A stretch of DNA of 44,874 nt from Azoarcus sp. (GTDB lineage Bacteria; Pseudomonadota; Gammaproteobacteria; Burkholderiales; Rhodocyclaceae): positions 1 to 44,874 of the forward strand of contig DYFV01000042.1 in assembly GCA_020725025.1 (NCBI GenBank). The letters run 5' to 3'. The notes beneath the pieces were generated by a model. It ran no database searches. It was not told where the DNA came from and was given only the letters and a program-made list of their open reading frames with translations. Within the stretch, counting starts at the first letter, position 1; each line of letters starts with the position of its first letter. This document shows, piece by piece, positions 1-11,351 of this stretch. Both the position numbers and the translations under genes were made by a program.

Positions 1-1293
1 GGTGATCGGGCCGTAGGCGTCGAGCGCGACGATGATGCCGGCCATCGACAGCATGGAGGTCGCCGCCACGGCGATCCCGTACAGGCCGGCCAGCTGGAAC
101 GAGGCGAGAATGGCCAGACACACCGCGATCACCGGCCAGGCGGTGGATTTCATCGATACGCCCAGGCCGGCGATGATGTTGGTGGCGTGCCCCGTCTCCG
201 AGGCGGCGGCCACGTGCCGAACCGGCTTGAACTCGGTACCGGTGTAGTACTCGGTGATCCACACCATCGCGCCGGTCAGGGCCAGGCCGATGATCGACGC
301 GAGGAAGATCCGCATCTGCGAGCCCGAGGCGCCCAGGGCATCATCCGGCACGATCCAGACCGTGACGAAGTAGAAGGCGACCAGCGCGATCAGGCCGGCC
401 ACGATGAGGCCGCGGTAGAGCGCGTTCATGATCTTCTTGCCCGGCGTCGCCTTCACGAACAGGCTGCCGATGATCGAGGCGATGATCGCGACCCCGCCGA
501 TAGCGAGCGGGAACAGGATCCCGACCTCGGGCGTGGCGGTGAGTGTCAGCGTGCCGAGAATCATGGTCGCGATGATGGTCACCGCGTAGGTCTCGAAGAG
601 GTCGGCCGCCATGCCGGCGCAGTCGCCCACGTTGTCGCCCACGTTGTCGGCGATCACCGCGGGGTTGCGCGGATCGTCCTCGGGAATGCCGGCCTCGACC
701 TTCCCCACGAGGTCTGCGCCCACGTCCGCCCCTTTGGTGAAGATGCCGCCGCCCAGACGCGCGAAGATGGAGATCAGCGACGAGCCGAAGGCGAGACCCA
801 CCAGCGGATGGATCACGGCGGAGAGCGGCACGTCCGGGGCCGCGCCGGCCCGGAGCACCGCGTAGTAGCCCGCGACGCCGAGCAGGCCCAGGCCCGCCAC
901 CAGCATGCCGGTAATGGCGCCGCCGCGGAAAGCGACGGTGAGCGCCTCGTTGAGCCCCTTGCGGGCCGCCTCGGCGGTGCGCACGTTGGCCCGCACGGAC
1001 ACGTTCATGCCGATGTAGCCGGCCGCGCCAGAAAGCACTGCGCCGAGCAGGAAGCCGATGGCGGTGGTCCAGCCGAGGGCGAATCCGATCACCACAAAAA
1101 GAACGGCACCAACGATGCCGATGGTGCCGTACTGGCGGTTGAGGTAGGCCGAGGCACCGGCCTGGATCGCTCTTGCAATCTCCTGCATGCGCTCGTTACC
1201 GGCGGGCAGGGCCAGGATCCATCTGCTGTAGAACGCTCCGTACAGAATCGCTACGACCGAGCAAAACAAGGCAAACCATAAAGCGACAGGCAT
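1..1293 (-). CDS. hppA: Membrane-bound proton-translocating pyrophosphatase (N-terminal 431 residues, partial)
   Basis: This integral membrane enzyme hydrolyses pyrophosphate and uses the energy to pump protons (in some members sodium) across the membrane. The reading frame starts with [10 protein letters not shown] and is still open at base 1, so the C-terminal part lies outside the window. Visible family signatures are [20 protein letters not shown] at about residues 181-200, the pyrophosphate/Mg-binding stretch [18 protein letters not shown] at about residues 214-231, and DAYGPIT at the cut end. Several hydrophobic segments are present, as expected for a 16-helix pump. The Lys/Ala position that separates potassium-independent from potassium-dependent enzymes falls past the cut, so the class cannot be told here. 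It is divergent from nothing close by; about 200 bases separate it from the next gene, which is on the same strand. Confidence 0.95.
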   Translation of the reverse strand, partial: MPVALWFALFCSVVAILYGAFYSRWILALPAGNERMQEIARAIQAGASAYLNRQYGTIGIVGAVLFVVIGFALGWTTAIGFLLGAVLSGAAGYIGMNVSVRANVRTAEAARKGLNEALTVAFRGGAITGMLVAGLGLLGVAGYYAVLRAGAAPDVPLSAVIHPLVGLAFGSSLISIFARLGGGIFTKGADVGADLVGKVEAGIPEDDPRNPAVIADNVGDNVGDCAGMAADLFETYAVTIIATMILGTLTLTATPEVGILFPLAIGGVAIIASIIGSLFVKATPGKKIMNALYRGLIVAGLIALVAFYFVTVWIVPDDALGASGSQMRIFLASIIGLALTGAMVWITEYYTGTEFKPVRHVAAASETGHATNIIAGLGVSMKSTAWPVIAVCLAILASFQLAGLYGIAVAATSMLSMAGIIVALDAYGPIT

Positions 1294-1499
1294 ATTCCAT
1301 CCCCTTTGTGATTTTTACGAGACCTTGCCGGGCAGACCGCTTCCTGGACCGCGAAGACTCCTTCGTGCCCGTGATTACGACACTTTCATCATGACTCCAT
1401 TGGGTAACCTCAGCGCGAGATTACCACTGTTCGCGCGGGAAGGCAGGGGCGCGGCGCGGGGATTCGCGATTCCAATTCGCGCACCTGGCCGTGCCCGCC

Positions 1500-2699
1500 T
1501 CACCGTTCCTGCCTGAAGGGAGAGCGCTCGGACAGCTCGTCCAGGTAGAAGCCCACCCCCTCGCGCTCCCGCACCAGGAAGCGGTCGACCGCGTCGCGAA
1601 AGCGCGGGTCGCGCAGCCAGTGGGCAGAGCGCGTCACCACCGGTTCCAGCCCCCGCGCGAGCTTGTGCTCGCCTTGCGCGCCGCCTTCGAAGCGCGCCAG
1701 CCGGTGGGCGATGCAGTACTCGATGGCGCGGTAGTAGCAGAGCTCGAAGTGCAGGCAGGGCAGGTACTCCACGGCGCCCCAGTAGCGGCCGTAGAGCGCG
1801 TCGGCATCGCTCAGGAAGAAGGCGCTCGCCACGGGCGTGGCGTCCCGCTCGGCCACCAGCAGGCGTACGCCCTGCGGGGCCCGGCGGGCGAGCTCGGTGA
1901 AGAAGTCCGCGTCGAGATAGGGCGTGGCGCGATGCAGCGCGTAGGTCGTGCGGTAGCACCGGTGGAAGAAGCGCCAGTCGGCCGCGGTCGCGCTGGTGCC
2001 GTCCTCCCAGCGGAAGGACAGGCCGTGGGAGGCGGCGCGGCGGCGGTCCTGGCGGATCTTCTTGCGCTTGTCGTGGTTCAGCGCGGCCAGGAAGTCGTCG
2101 AAGCACGCGTAGCCGGCGTTCATCCAGTGAAACTGCACGCCGTGGCGCAGCAGCAGCCCTGCGGCGCGCATCCACTCGCCTTCGGCCTCCTCCGGGAAGA
2201 GCAGGTGCAGGGAGGAGGCGGCGCTTGCCTCGATCTGTTCCAGCACGCCGGCCAGCAGCGCCTGCCGGTGTGCCGGCTCGCCGCCGAGCAGCCGCATGCC
2301 GGGGACGGGCGTGAACGGCACCGCCGCAAGCCACTTCGGATAGTAGGCCAGGCCGTGGCGCTCGTAGGCGTCGGCCCATGCCCAGTCGAACACGTATTCG
2401 CCCCAGGAATGATCCTTCTCATAGAGGGGCAGGGCCGCCACCAGGCGTTCGTCTCGCCACAGGGTGGCATGATTCGGGCGCCAGCCGGTGCCCGGGCCCA
2501 CGCAGCCGGTGGCCTCCAGCGAGCCGAGGAAGGCGTGGGACAGGCAGATGCGTCCCCTGCCCAGGGCATCCCAGGCGGCGGGCTCGATATCGGAGAGGCG
2601 ATCGACGAAGCGCAGGGAGAGGGGCGTGGACACGGGCGGATCGGCGGTGGTGGCAGGAAAGGGGCGGGACGACGTGGCCCCTGCCCAATTATTGCGCAT
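1500..2699 (-). CDS. FemAB/GNAT-like acyltransferase family protein (DUF482 / COG3146)
   Basis: The 399-residue product resembles the GNAT-fold family annotated as 'peptidogalycan biosynthesis protein' (DUF482). The recognisable body begins at LSLRFVDRLSDIEPAAWDAL and carries FDWAWADAYERHGLAYYPKW, the basic stretch NHDKRKKIRQDRRRA, and the C-terminal EGGAQGEHKLARGLEPVVT. The first 22 residues are low-complexity, and a GTG at 2633 would give a protein starting next to the conserved body, so the true start may be there. The substrate is unknown for the family in general, and nothing in the neighbourhood fixes it. It lies downstream of a small lipoprotein gene on the same strand with about 90 bases between them. 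Confidence 0.8.
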   Translation of the reverse strand: MRNNWAGATSSRPFPATTADPPVSTPLSLRFVDRLSDIEPAAWDALGRGRICLSHAFLGSLEATGCVGPGTGWRPNHATLWRDERLVAALPLYEKDHSWGEYVFDWAWADAYERHGLAYYPKWLAAVPFTPVPGMRLLGGEPAHRQALLAGVLEQIEASAASSLHLLFPEEAEGEWMRAAGLLLRHGVQFHWMNAGYACFDDFLAALNHDKRKKIRQDRRRAASHGLSFRWEDGTSATAADWRFFHRCYRTTYALHRATPYLDADFFTELARRAPQGVRLLVAERDATPVASAFFLSDADALYGRYWGAVEYLPCLHFELCYYRAIEYCIAHRLARFEGGAQGEHKLARGLEPVVTRSAHWLRDPRFRDAVDRFLVREREGVGFYLDELSERSPFRQER

Positions 2700-2789
2700 C
2701 CGTTCCCGCGCCTTGTCCCCTCGTCACTTGCATCACTTGTTCACGAGATATCCACAGGATTGCCCACGCCGGCTGTGGGTAGGCCTCCG

Positions 2790-3185
2790 TCATGCGGCCG
2801 GGCGCGGCCGGCATTCGCTGGCGAGCGGGCGGTTGCGCTGCCCGTCGAGCAGCACGCTCTTCCACGGCAGGTCGATCCACACCAGCCCGCTCTTCCTGTC
2901 CTCGTAGCGCGGCAGGCCGGAGTAGGAGAGGTTGCGCTCGAGCTCGTAGTCGCGCCCGATCCAGCCGATGCGGATGCGCTGCGCGTCCCCCGTGTCCCGG
3001 TGCACCTCGACGCGCGTCCCGAGATCGCAGTGGTAGGTCCCGCTCGCCAGGGTGAAGGCGAGCTGCCCATTGCTCGCCTGCGGCGTCTGGACGATCACGG
3101 GCGGGGCTTCGGATACGGCGGGTGGAGTGGTGGAGCAGGCGCCGGCCACCATGGAGGCGGCGACGAGAAGAATGCGTTTTGTCAT
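2790..3185 (-). CDS. Small outer-membrane lipoprotein, MliC-like fold (putative lysozyme inhibitor)
   Basis: The 131-residue product starts with a lipoprotein signal peptide (MTKRILLVAASMVAGACSTT) whose lipobox VAGAC places the lipidated Cys at residue 17. The mature part has the pattern of MliC/COG3895 domains: a Tyr-x-Cys start (TYHCDLG), a central YELERNLSYSGLPRYEDRK, then WIDLPWKSVLLDG, and a second Cys near the end (ASEC) that could pair with the first. MliC proteins inhibit C-type lysozyme at the cell surface. The similarity is in pattern rather than strong sequence, so the inhibitor role is inferred. It is divergent from nadE, with about 135 bases between the two starts. Confidence 0.7.
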   Translation of the reverse strand: MTKRILLVAASMVAGACSTTPPAVSEAPPVIVQTPQASNGQLAFTLASGTYHCDLGTRVEVHRDTGDAQRIRIGWIGRDYELERNLSYSGLPRYEDRKSGLVWIDLPWKSVLLDGQRNRPLASECRPRPAA

Positions 3186-3309
3186 GGTTTGGGCCTCCGG
3201 CGTCCGGACGATTCATTCTAGGCTGCGGTTTCGGCCCATTGCGAGGGCGAATGCGGAAGCGCCGTGGCCGGAATGCCCGGATCGGGCGGCACGTGCGCAG
3301 CCGACGCGG

Positions 3310-3315
3310 TATAGT
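3310..3315 (+). promoter_or_regulatory. Possible -10 element of nadE
   Basis: TATAGT sits six bases before the nadE ATG at 3322, and no convincing -35 element or Shine-Dalgarno sequence is visible. If it is used, transcription would begin at or next to the start codon and the message would be leaderless. This is a pattern call only. Confidence 0.35.
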
Positions 3316-3321
3316 TGCGGC

Positions 3322-4938
3322 ATGAACAAGCCGCTCGCCATCGCCGTCGCCCAGCTCAACCTGACCGTGGGCGATCTCTCCGCCAATGCCGACCGGATCA
3401 TCCGCGCCCTGGACGAGGCGCGCGGTGCCGGCGCCGACCTGCTGCTCACCCCCGAGCTCGCGCTCTCGGGCTACCCGCCCGAGGACCTGCTGCTGCGCCC
3501 GGACTTCTACCGCGCCTGCGCGCGGGAGGTGGCGCGCATCGCCGAGTATTCCGACGGCATCACCGTCGTGCTCGGACATCCCCACGAGGAGGACGGCTGG
3601 CGCTACAACGCCGCCTCGGTGATACGCGACGGCGAGGTGCTCGCCACTTACCACAAGCATCGCCTCCCCAACTACGAGGTGTTCGACGAGGAGCGCTATT
3701 TCGACCGTGGCGTGGGGCCCTGCGTATTCGAGTTGGGCGGGGTGAAGCTCGGGGTCAATGTCTGCGCCGACCTGTGGGAGGCGGGGGCCGCCGAGCAGGC
3801 ACGCAGCGCCGGCGCCGAATTGCTGCTGGCGCTCAATGCCTCGCCCTATCACATGCACAAGCAGGCGCGCCGCTATGAGGTCCTGCGCGAGCGGGTGGCC
3901 GACACCGGGCTGGCGGTGCTTTACTGCAACATGGTGGGCGGGCAGGACGAGCTCGTCTTCGACGGCGCCTCCTTCGCCATGGACGGCGACGGGGGCATCG
4001 CCTGGCAGGCGCCGAGCTTCGAGGAGCGCGTCGACATCGTCCGCTTCCAGGACGGGCGCTGGGTCGCCGGGCAGGTGGTGCCGCCGCGCGCCATCGAGGC
4101 CGAGGTGTACGAGGCGCTCAAGGTAGGCGTGCGCGACTACCTCGGGAAGAACGGCTTCCCGTCCGCCATCATCGGCCTGTCGGGCGGCATCGATTCCGCG
4201 CTCACCCTGTGCGTGGCGGTCGACGCGCTGGGCGCCGACCGGGTGCGGGCCGTCATGATGCCCTCGCCCTACACCGCGCAGATGAGCCTCGACGACTCGC
4301 GCGCCCTCGTCGCCAACCTCGGCGTGCGCTACGACGAGATCTCCATCGAGCCGGCGATGGGGACCTTCGCCGAGCTGCTGGCGCCGCAGTTCGCCGGCCT
4401 GCCGGCCGACACCACCGAGGAGAACCTTCAAAGCCGCATCCGCGGCATGATCCTGATGGCGCTTTCCAACAAGACCGGCGCCATCGTGCTCACCACCGGC
4501 AACAAGAGCGAGATGGCCACCGGCTACGCGACCCTCTACGGCGACATGGCGGGGGGGTTCGCCGTGCTCAAGGATCTGTACAAGACCTTCGTGTTCCGCC
4601 TCGCGCGCTGGCGCAACACCCAGGGTCCGGTGATGCCGGAGAACATCATCACCCGTCCCCCCTCGGCAGAGCTGCGGCCCGATCAGGTCGACCAGGACTC
4701 CCTGCCGCCCTATGCGGTGCTCGACGCCATCATCGAGGCCTACATGGAGCGCGACGAGTCGCCGCGCGAGATCATCGCGAGCGGACTGCCGGAGGCCGAC
4801 GTGCGCCGCACGGTGGCGATGCTCAAGCGCAACGAATACAAGCGCCGCCAGGCGCCGGTCGGTATCCGCGTCACCCGGCGGGCGTTCGGCAGGGACTGGC
4901 GTTATCCGATAACATCGCGCTACCAGGACGAATACTGA
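3322..4938 (+). CDS. nadE: Glutamine-dependent NAD+ synthetase
   Basis: This 538-residue cytoplasmic enzyme makes NAD+ from deamido-NAD+, ATP and ammonia released from glutamine. The N-terminal half is a nitrilase-type glutaminase domain with the catalytic triad visible as Glu45 (LLTPELALSGYPPEDLL), Lys112 (YHKHRLPNYEVFDEERYF) and Cys148 (LGVNVCADLWE). The C-terminal half is the synthetase with the PP-loop SGGIDSALT at about residues 286-294, followed by TTGNKSEMATGY and the final KRRQAPVGIRVTRRAFGRDW. The open frame continues upstream, but the family alignment starts at MNKPLAIAVAQLNL, so ATG 3322 was chosen even though it lacks an obvious ribosome binding site. glnB follows 48 bases downstream. 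Confidence 0.96.
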   Translation: MNKPLAIAVAQLNLTVGDLSANADRIIRALDEARGAGADLLLTPELALSGYPPEDLLLRPDFYRACAREVARIAEYSDGITVVLGHPHEEDGWRYNAASVIRDGEVLATYHKHRLPNYEVFDEERYFDRGVGPCVFELGGVKLGVNVCADLWEAGAAEQARSAGAELLLALNASPYHMHKQARRYEVLRERVADTGLAVLYCNMVGGQDELVFDGASFAMDGDGGIAWQAPSFEERVDIVRFQDGRWVAGQVVPPRAIEAEVYEALKVGVRDYLGKNGFPSAIIGLSGGIDSALTLCVAVDALGADRVRAVMMPSPYTAQMSLDDSRALVANLGVRYDEISIEPAMGTFAELLAPQFAGLPADTTEENLQSRIRGMILMALSNKTGAIVLTTGNKSEMATGYATLYGDMAGGFAVLKDLYKTFVFRLARWRNTQGPVMPENIITRPPSAELRPDQVDQDSLPPYAVLDAIIEAYMERDESPREIIASGLPEADVRRTVAMLKRNEYKRRQAPVGIRVTRRAFGRDWRYPITSRYQDEY

Positions 4939-5325
<387 letters not shown>

Positions 5326-5335
5326 GCCGGGGGGC

Positions 5336-6412
5336 TCAGTCCCCCTCGCTTGCGGCACCGCCGTCGCGCACGGCGGTGCGCCCCTTCAGCAGCACCAGCA
5401 GCGCGCCCGAGCCGCCCGCGTGCGGACCGGCCTGGCAGAACGCCAGGATCTCCTCTCGCTGGGCGAGCCAGCCGCGCGAGAGCTGTTTCAGGATCGACAC
5501 CTTCCCGGGCGAGCCCAGCCCCTTCCCGTGAATCACCCGCACGCAGCGATGGCCCCGCTGCAGGCTTGCGGCGAGAAAGGTCGAGAGCGCGGCGCGCGCC
5601 TCGTCGCGGTTCAGGCCGTGCAGGTCGAGCTCGGCCTGCAGCACCCAGCGCCCGCGGCGCAGGTCGGTGAGGACCCGGCGCGGCAGTCCCGTGCGCAGGA
5701 AGGCCGCCTCGTCGCCCATGTCCAGCCGGTCTTCGAAAGTCAGCGGCGCTTCCAGCGATTCGCGCAAGGCTTCGCGCTCGTCCTCGGAGCGCTTTTTCGG
5801 CTCCGGCGCCGGCGCCGGGCGCTCGAGCTCGACGCGGTTGCCTTGGTCCAGCGGCTGGGCGCCTCGCACGGCGTGGCGGAAGAGGGTCTCCGGGTCCGCG
5901 ACGTCGGCGTCGGGCGGCAGCAGCAGGGGGGGCGGCTCGGCGCTGCCCGGCCGGTACCGATCCTCGTGGAGGGCGGGCTGTGCATGTCGGGGCAGGGGGC
6001 GGCCGACTTCGGCGCGATCCACGTCCTTGAGCGGCGTCACGTCCGCCATCGCCGAGCGGAAGAGGGCGGTGCCCTCCAGCGTGTCCGGGCGCCGGCGTGC
6101 CGGCCCCGGCTCCGCCTCCTCGGGCTCTGGGGCGCGCGGCCGCGGAACCGGTGCGGGCTTCGGCGGTGCCAGCTCGACGCGCCCCTGCGCCTTGGCGATC
6201 GGCTGCACGTCGCGCAGCGCCGCCCGCAGGATTGCCGCGTCGTCGCCCGAGGGTGCCGGGGCGGGCCCGGGGCGTGGAGGTTCGGGCGAGGCGGATGCGG
6301 ACCGCGAGGCGGGCGCGGCCTTCGCTCCGCTTGAGCGGACGAGCTTGTCCCTCAGGGCGCCGAGCTCGTCCAGACCATGCGCCGTGGGCGCCTGACGGCG
6401 TGCGCGGCGCAT
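5336..6412 (-). CDS. Smr-domain protein, SmrB-like, with three N-terminal motif copies
   Basis: The 358-residue product ends in an Smr domain: LDLHGLNRDEARAAL at residues 262-276, the HGKG loop (IHGKGLGSPGKVSILK) at about 294-309, and GGSGALLVLL near the C-terminus. Smr domains are nucleases; E. coli SmrB cuts mRNA at collided ribosomes. The long, Pro/Ala/Arg-rich N-terminal half carries three copies of a short motif at residues 57-82, 111-139 and 173-199: AILRAALRDVQPI, ALFRSAMADVTPL and TLFRHAVRGAQPL, each followed by an 'RVE..RP'-like tail. E. coli SmrB has one such segment (ALFRQLMAGTRKI). The gene starts 10 bases after the trxB stop on the same strand, suggesting an operon. The start codon is not certain. 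Confidence 0.88.
   Translation of the reverse strand: MRRARRQAPTAHGLDELGALRDKLVRSSGAKAAPASRSASASPEPPRPGPAPAPSGDDAAILRAALRDVQPIAKAQGRVELAPPKPAPVPRPRAPEPEEAEPGPARRRPDTLEGTALFRSAMADVTPLKDVDRAEVGRPLPRHAQPALHEDRYRPGSAEPPPLLLPPDADVADPETLFRHAVRGAQPLDQGNRVELERPAPAPEPKKRSEDEREALRESLEAPLTFEDRLDMGDEAAFLRTGLPRRVLTDLRRGRWVLQAELDLHGLNRDEARAALSTFLAASLQRGHRCVRVIHGKGLGSPGKVSILKQLSRGWLAQREEILAFCQAGPHAGGSGALLVLLKGRTAVRDGGAASEGD
5816..6244 (-). repeat. Three diverged copies of an SmrB N-terminal-type motif within the smr gene
   Basis: The coding repeats lie at about 6167-6244, 5996-6082 and 5816-5896. Each encodes an acidic start, a (A/T)(I/L)(L/F)R.A amphipathic stretch, a (D/G)(V/A)(Q/T)P(I/L) turn and a basic-acidic tail ending near a proline. 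Spacers are Pro/Ala/Glu/Arg-rich. The copies are diverged enough in protein sequence that this is an old duplication rather than recent slippage. Confidence 0.7.
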
Positions 6413-6422
6413 TGCGGAGGGC

Positions 6423-8366
<1,944 letters not shown>

Positions 8367-8367
8367 T

Positions 8368-8373
8368 TATAAT
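8368..8373 (+). promoter_or_regulatory. Candidate -10 element of ftsK
   Basis: A perfect TATAAT lies 41 bases upstream of the ftsK ATG. The sequence 16-18 bases further up has no convincing -35 hexamer. Its presence between the regulator and ftsK suggests that ftsK-lolA-rarA has its own promoter. Confidence 0.5.
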
Positions 8374-8414
8374 TCCGCACTGTTGTTTTTTCCAGGGCTT
8401 GCGCTCCCGCTGCG

Positions 8415-10703
8415 ATGTCGTCCCGCACTTCTCCCCGCTCTCAGCCGCTCCCTGAGAAGATCTCCCTCCTGCTCCAGGAGGCGCGCTGGCTGATCCTCGG
8501 CGTGCTGTCGCTCTACGTCGGCCTGGTGCTCCTCGGCTACAGCAAGTCCGACCCCGGCTGGTCCCACGCCACCGAGGTCGCGCGCGTCGCCAACCCCGGC
8601 GGCCGCTTCGGCGCGTGGCTCGCGGACCTGCTGTTCTACCTCTTCGGCGTTTCGGCGTGGTGGTGGGTGGTCTTCCTCGGTTACGGCCTGGTGTGGGGGT
8701 TCCGGCGCATTCGCAAGCAGGTGCAGGCGGACCGTCGCTCCTTCTTCTTCGTGATGTCCGGCTTCATGGTGGTGCTGCTGGCGAGCTGTGCGCTCGAGGC
8801 GCTGCGCTTCCACTCCCACGGCGCGACCGTGCCGCTCGCCCCCGGTGGGCTGGTGGGCATGGAGCTCGGGCAGACGATCCAGCGCTATCTGGGCTTCACC
8901 GGCGGCACCCTGCTGCTCATCGCGCTGCTCGCCTCGGGGCTGTCCCTCTTCACCGGCATCTCCTGGTTCTCGGCGCTGGAACGGATCGGCCTGTGGCTGG
9001 AGCAGGCCGGGCAGGCCATCGCCCGGGCCTGGTACAACTGGCTCGACCGCCGCGCCGGCCGCCAGCTCGCCCAGCAGCGCGAGGCGGTGGTCGAGACCAA
9101 GCGCAAGAAGGTCGAGCGGGCGCCGGCGCCGGTGCTGCGCATCGAACCGGCCGCGCCGGTGGTGGCGAAATCCGAGCGGGTGGAGAAGGAGCGCCAGCAA
9201 TCGCTCTTCGGCGACATGCCGGCCGGGTCGCTGCCGCCGCTGTCGCTGCTCGACCAGCCCTCGGGCGACACCGAACCGCCCTCGGCCGAATCCCTCGAGT
9301 TCACCTCCCGCCTCATCGAAAGCAAGCTCGGCGACTTCGGCGTCGAGGTCAAGGTGCTCGCGGCCTACCCCGGTCCGGTGGTTACACGCTACGAGATCGA
9401 GCCGGCGATCGGCGTGAAGGGCAGCCAAGTGGTGAATCTCGCCAAGGACCTGTCGCGCGCGCTGTCGCTCGTGTCGATCCGCGTGGTGGAGACGGTGCCC
9501 GGCAAGTCGTGCATGGCGCTGGAACTCCCGAACGCCAAGCGCCAGACGGTGCGGCTGTCGGAGATCCTCGGCTCCAAGGCCTATCACGACATGCATTCGT
9601 CGCTCACCGTGGCGCTCGGCAAGGACATCGGCGGCCACCCGGTGGTGGCCGACCTCGCGAAGATGCCGCACCTGCTCGTGGCCGGTACGACGGGCTCGGG
9701 CAAGTCGGTCGGGATCAACGCCATGATCCTGTCGCTGCTCTACAAGTCCGAGCCCGAGAAGGTACGCCTCATCATGGTGGACCCCAAGATGCTGGAGCTC
9801 TCCATCTACGAGGGCATCCCGCACCTGCTGGCCCCGGTCGTGACCGACATGAAGCATGCCGCCAACGCGCTCAACTGGTGCGTGGTGGAGATGGACAAGC
9901 GCTACAAGCTGATGGCGGCGGTCGGCGTGCGCAACCTGGCCGGCTTCAACAAGGCGGTGACGGAGGCGGCCAAGGCCGAGAAGCCGCTCACCAATCCGTT
10001 CGCCATCAATCCGGACAACCCCGAGCCCCTCGAGCCGCTGCCCCACATCGTGGTGGTGGTGGACGAACTCGCCGACCTGATGATGGTGGTGGGCAAGAAG
10101 GTCGAGGAGCTCATCGCGCGGCTCGCGCAGAAGGCGCGTGCGGCGGGCATCCACCTCATCCTCGCCACCCAGCGGCCGTCGGTGGATGTCATCACCGGTC
10201 TCATCAAGGCCAACGTGCCCACCCGGATCGCCTTCCAGGTCTCGAGCAAGATCGACTCGCGCACCATCCTCGACCAGATGGGCGCCGAGGCGCTGCTCGG
10301 GATGGGCGACATGCTCTATCTTGCGCCCGGCACCGGGCTGCCGGTGCGGGTGCACGGCGCCTTCGTGGCCGACGACGAGGTGCACAAGGTGGTCGAGCAC
10401 CTGAAGCGCCTGGGGCCGCCGGACTACGTGGAGGGCATCCTGTCGGCGGCCGAGGACGACATGGACGCGGCGCTCGGCGGCGGCGAGGGCGGCGATGGCG
10501 AGGCCGATCCGCTCTACGACCAGGCGGTGGAGGTGGTCATCAAGACGCGCCGGCCGTCGATCTCGCTGGTGCAGCGACACCTGCGCATCGGCTACAACCG
10601 CGCCGCGCGCCTGATCGAACAGATGGAGCGGGCAGGGCTCGTCTCCGCGATGGGGGCCAACGGCAACCGCGAAGTGATCGTGCCCGCGAAGGAGGGCGAA
10701 TGA
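8415..10703 (+). CDS. ftsK: DNA translocase FtsK
   Basis: This 762-residue membrane-anchored motor pumps DNA at the division septum and activates XerCD recombination at dif. Four hydrophobic segments lie in the first 190 residues (e.g. [18 protein letters not shown] and [16 protein letters not shown]). A short Pro/Ala/Glu linker follows, then the RecA-like motor with Walker [13 protein letters not shown] near residues 423-434 and Walker [16 protein letters not shown]. The C-terminal gamma winged helix ([24 protein letters not shown]) that reads KOPS sites is intact. The total length matches the short-linker FtsK forms of proteobacteria rather than the 1,300-residue E. coli protein. The stop overlaps the lolA start in ATGA, so the two are translationally coupled. 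Confidence 0.97.
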   Translation: MSSRTSPRSQPLPEKISLLLQEARWLILGVLSLYVGLVLLGYSKSDPGWSHATEVARVANPGGRFGAWLADLLFYLFGVSAWWWVVFLGYGLVWGFRRIRKQVQADRRSFFFVMSGFMVVLLASCALEALRFHSHGATVPLAPGGLVGMELGQTIQRYLGFTGGTLLLIALLASGLSLFTGISWFSALERIGLWLEQAGQAIARAWYNWLDRRAGRQLAQQREAVVETKRKKVERAPAPVLRIEPAAPVVAKSERVEKERQQSLFGDMPAGSLPPLSLLDQPSGDTEPPSAESLEFTSRLIESKLGDFGVEVKVLAAYPGPVVTRYEIEPAIGVKGSQVVNLAKDLSRALSLVSIRVVETVPGKSCMALELPNAKRQTVRLSEILGSKAYHDMHSSLTVALGKDIGGHPVVADLAKMPHLLVAGTTGSGKSVGINAMILSLLYKSEPEKVRLIMVDPKMLELSIYEGIPHLLAPVVTDMKHAANALNWCVVEMDKRYKLMAAVGVRNLAGFNKAVTEAAKAEKPLTNPFAINPDNPEPLEPLPHIVVVVDELADLMMVVGKKVEELIARLAQKARAAGIHLILATQRPSVDVITGLIKANVPTRIAFQVSSKIDSRTILDQMGAEALLGMGDMLYLAPGTGLPVRVHGAFVADDEVHKVVEHLKRLGPPDYVEGILSAAEDDMDAALGGGEGGDGEADPLYDQAVEVVIKTRRPSISLVQRHLRIGYNRAARLIEQMERAGLVSAMGANGNREVIVPAKEGE

Positions 10704-11344
10704 AGGTTTCGAAGCATGTGCACGGCCGGCTCGCCGCCTGGCTGGTGGCGGCCGCGCTGGGCGTGGCGGCGGGTGGGGCGTGGGCCGGAAACGGCATCGC
10801 GCAGCTCCGCCAGTTCGTCCAGGACACCAAGACCGCCCGAGGGGAGTTCGAGCAGACCGTGCTCGCGGGCTCGGGACGCAAGCCGCAGAAGGCGAGCGGC
10901 AGCTTCGTGTTCTCGCGTCCGGGCAAGTTCCGTTGGGCCTACGAGGAGCCCTATCCGCAACTGCTGGTGAGCGATGGGGAGAAGCTCTGGTCGTGGGATC
11001 GCGACCTCAACCAGGTCACGGTGAAGCGCCTGGGCGACGCGCTCGGCAGCACGCCGGCTGCGATCCTCGCCGGCAGCGGTGCCCTCGACCGCGAGTTCGA
11101 GCTCAGCGACGGCGGTTCGAGCGACGGACTCGAGTGGGTGGTGGCCAAACCGCGTCAGGCCGAGAGCAGCTTCGAGTCCATGCGGCTCGGGCTGTCGGGC
11201 GGCATGTTGCGGCGCATGGAGCTGCGCGACAACTTCGGGCAGACGACGCTCATCGTGTTCTCGGCGCTCGACGCCGGCGTGTCCGTCGATCCTGCGCAGT
11301 TCCGTTTCGAGCCTCCCCCGGGCGCCGACGTCATCGGCGACTAG
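10700..11344 (+). CDS. lolA: Outer-membrane lipoprotein carrier protein LolA
   Basis: This 214-residue periplasmic chaperone carries lipoproteins from the LolCDE exporter to LolB at the outer membrane. A signal peptide is evident ([22 protein letters not shown], cleavage near AWA-GN). The mature protein begins with the family pattern [24 protein letters not shown], followed by [20 protein letters not shown] and [20 protein letters not shown]. Its ATG overlaps the ftsK stop, and rarA follows seven bases after its stop, the usual ftsK-lolA-rarA order of proteobacteria. Confidence 0.95.
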   Translation: MKVSKHVHGRLAAWLVAAALGVAAGGAWAGNGIAQLRQFVQDTKTARGEFEQTVLAGSGRKPQKASGSFVFSRPGKFRWAYEEPYPQLLVSDGEKLWSWDRDLNQVTVKRLGDALGSTPAAILAGSGALDREFELSDGGSSDGLEWVVAKPRQAESSFESMRLGLSGGMLRRMELRDNFGQTTLIVFSALDAGVSVDPAQFRFEPPPGADVIGD

Positions 11345-11351
11345 CCACCGC

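Noticed and set aside
2745..2765. A DnaA-box-like TATCCACA
   Set aside because: A single near-match in an intergenic gap, without further boxes, an AT-rich unwinding region or origin genes, does not support an origin.
8615..11344. A 909-codon plus-strand frame overlapping ftsK and lolA
   Set aside because: Only its last 215 codons (lolA) are real. The rest is an out-of-frame shadow of ftsK without any recognisable domain.
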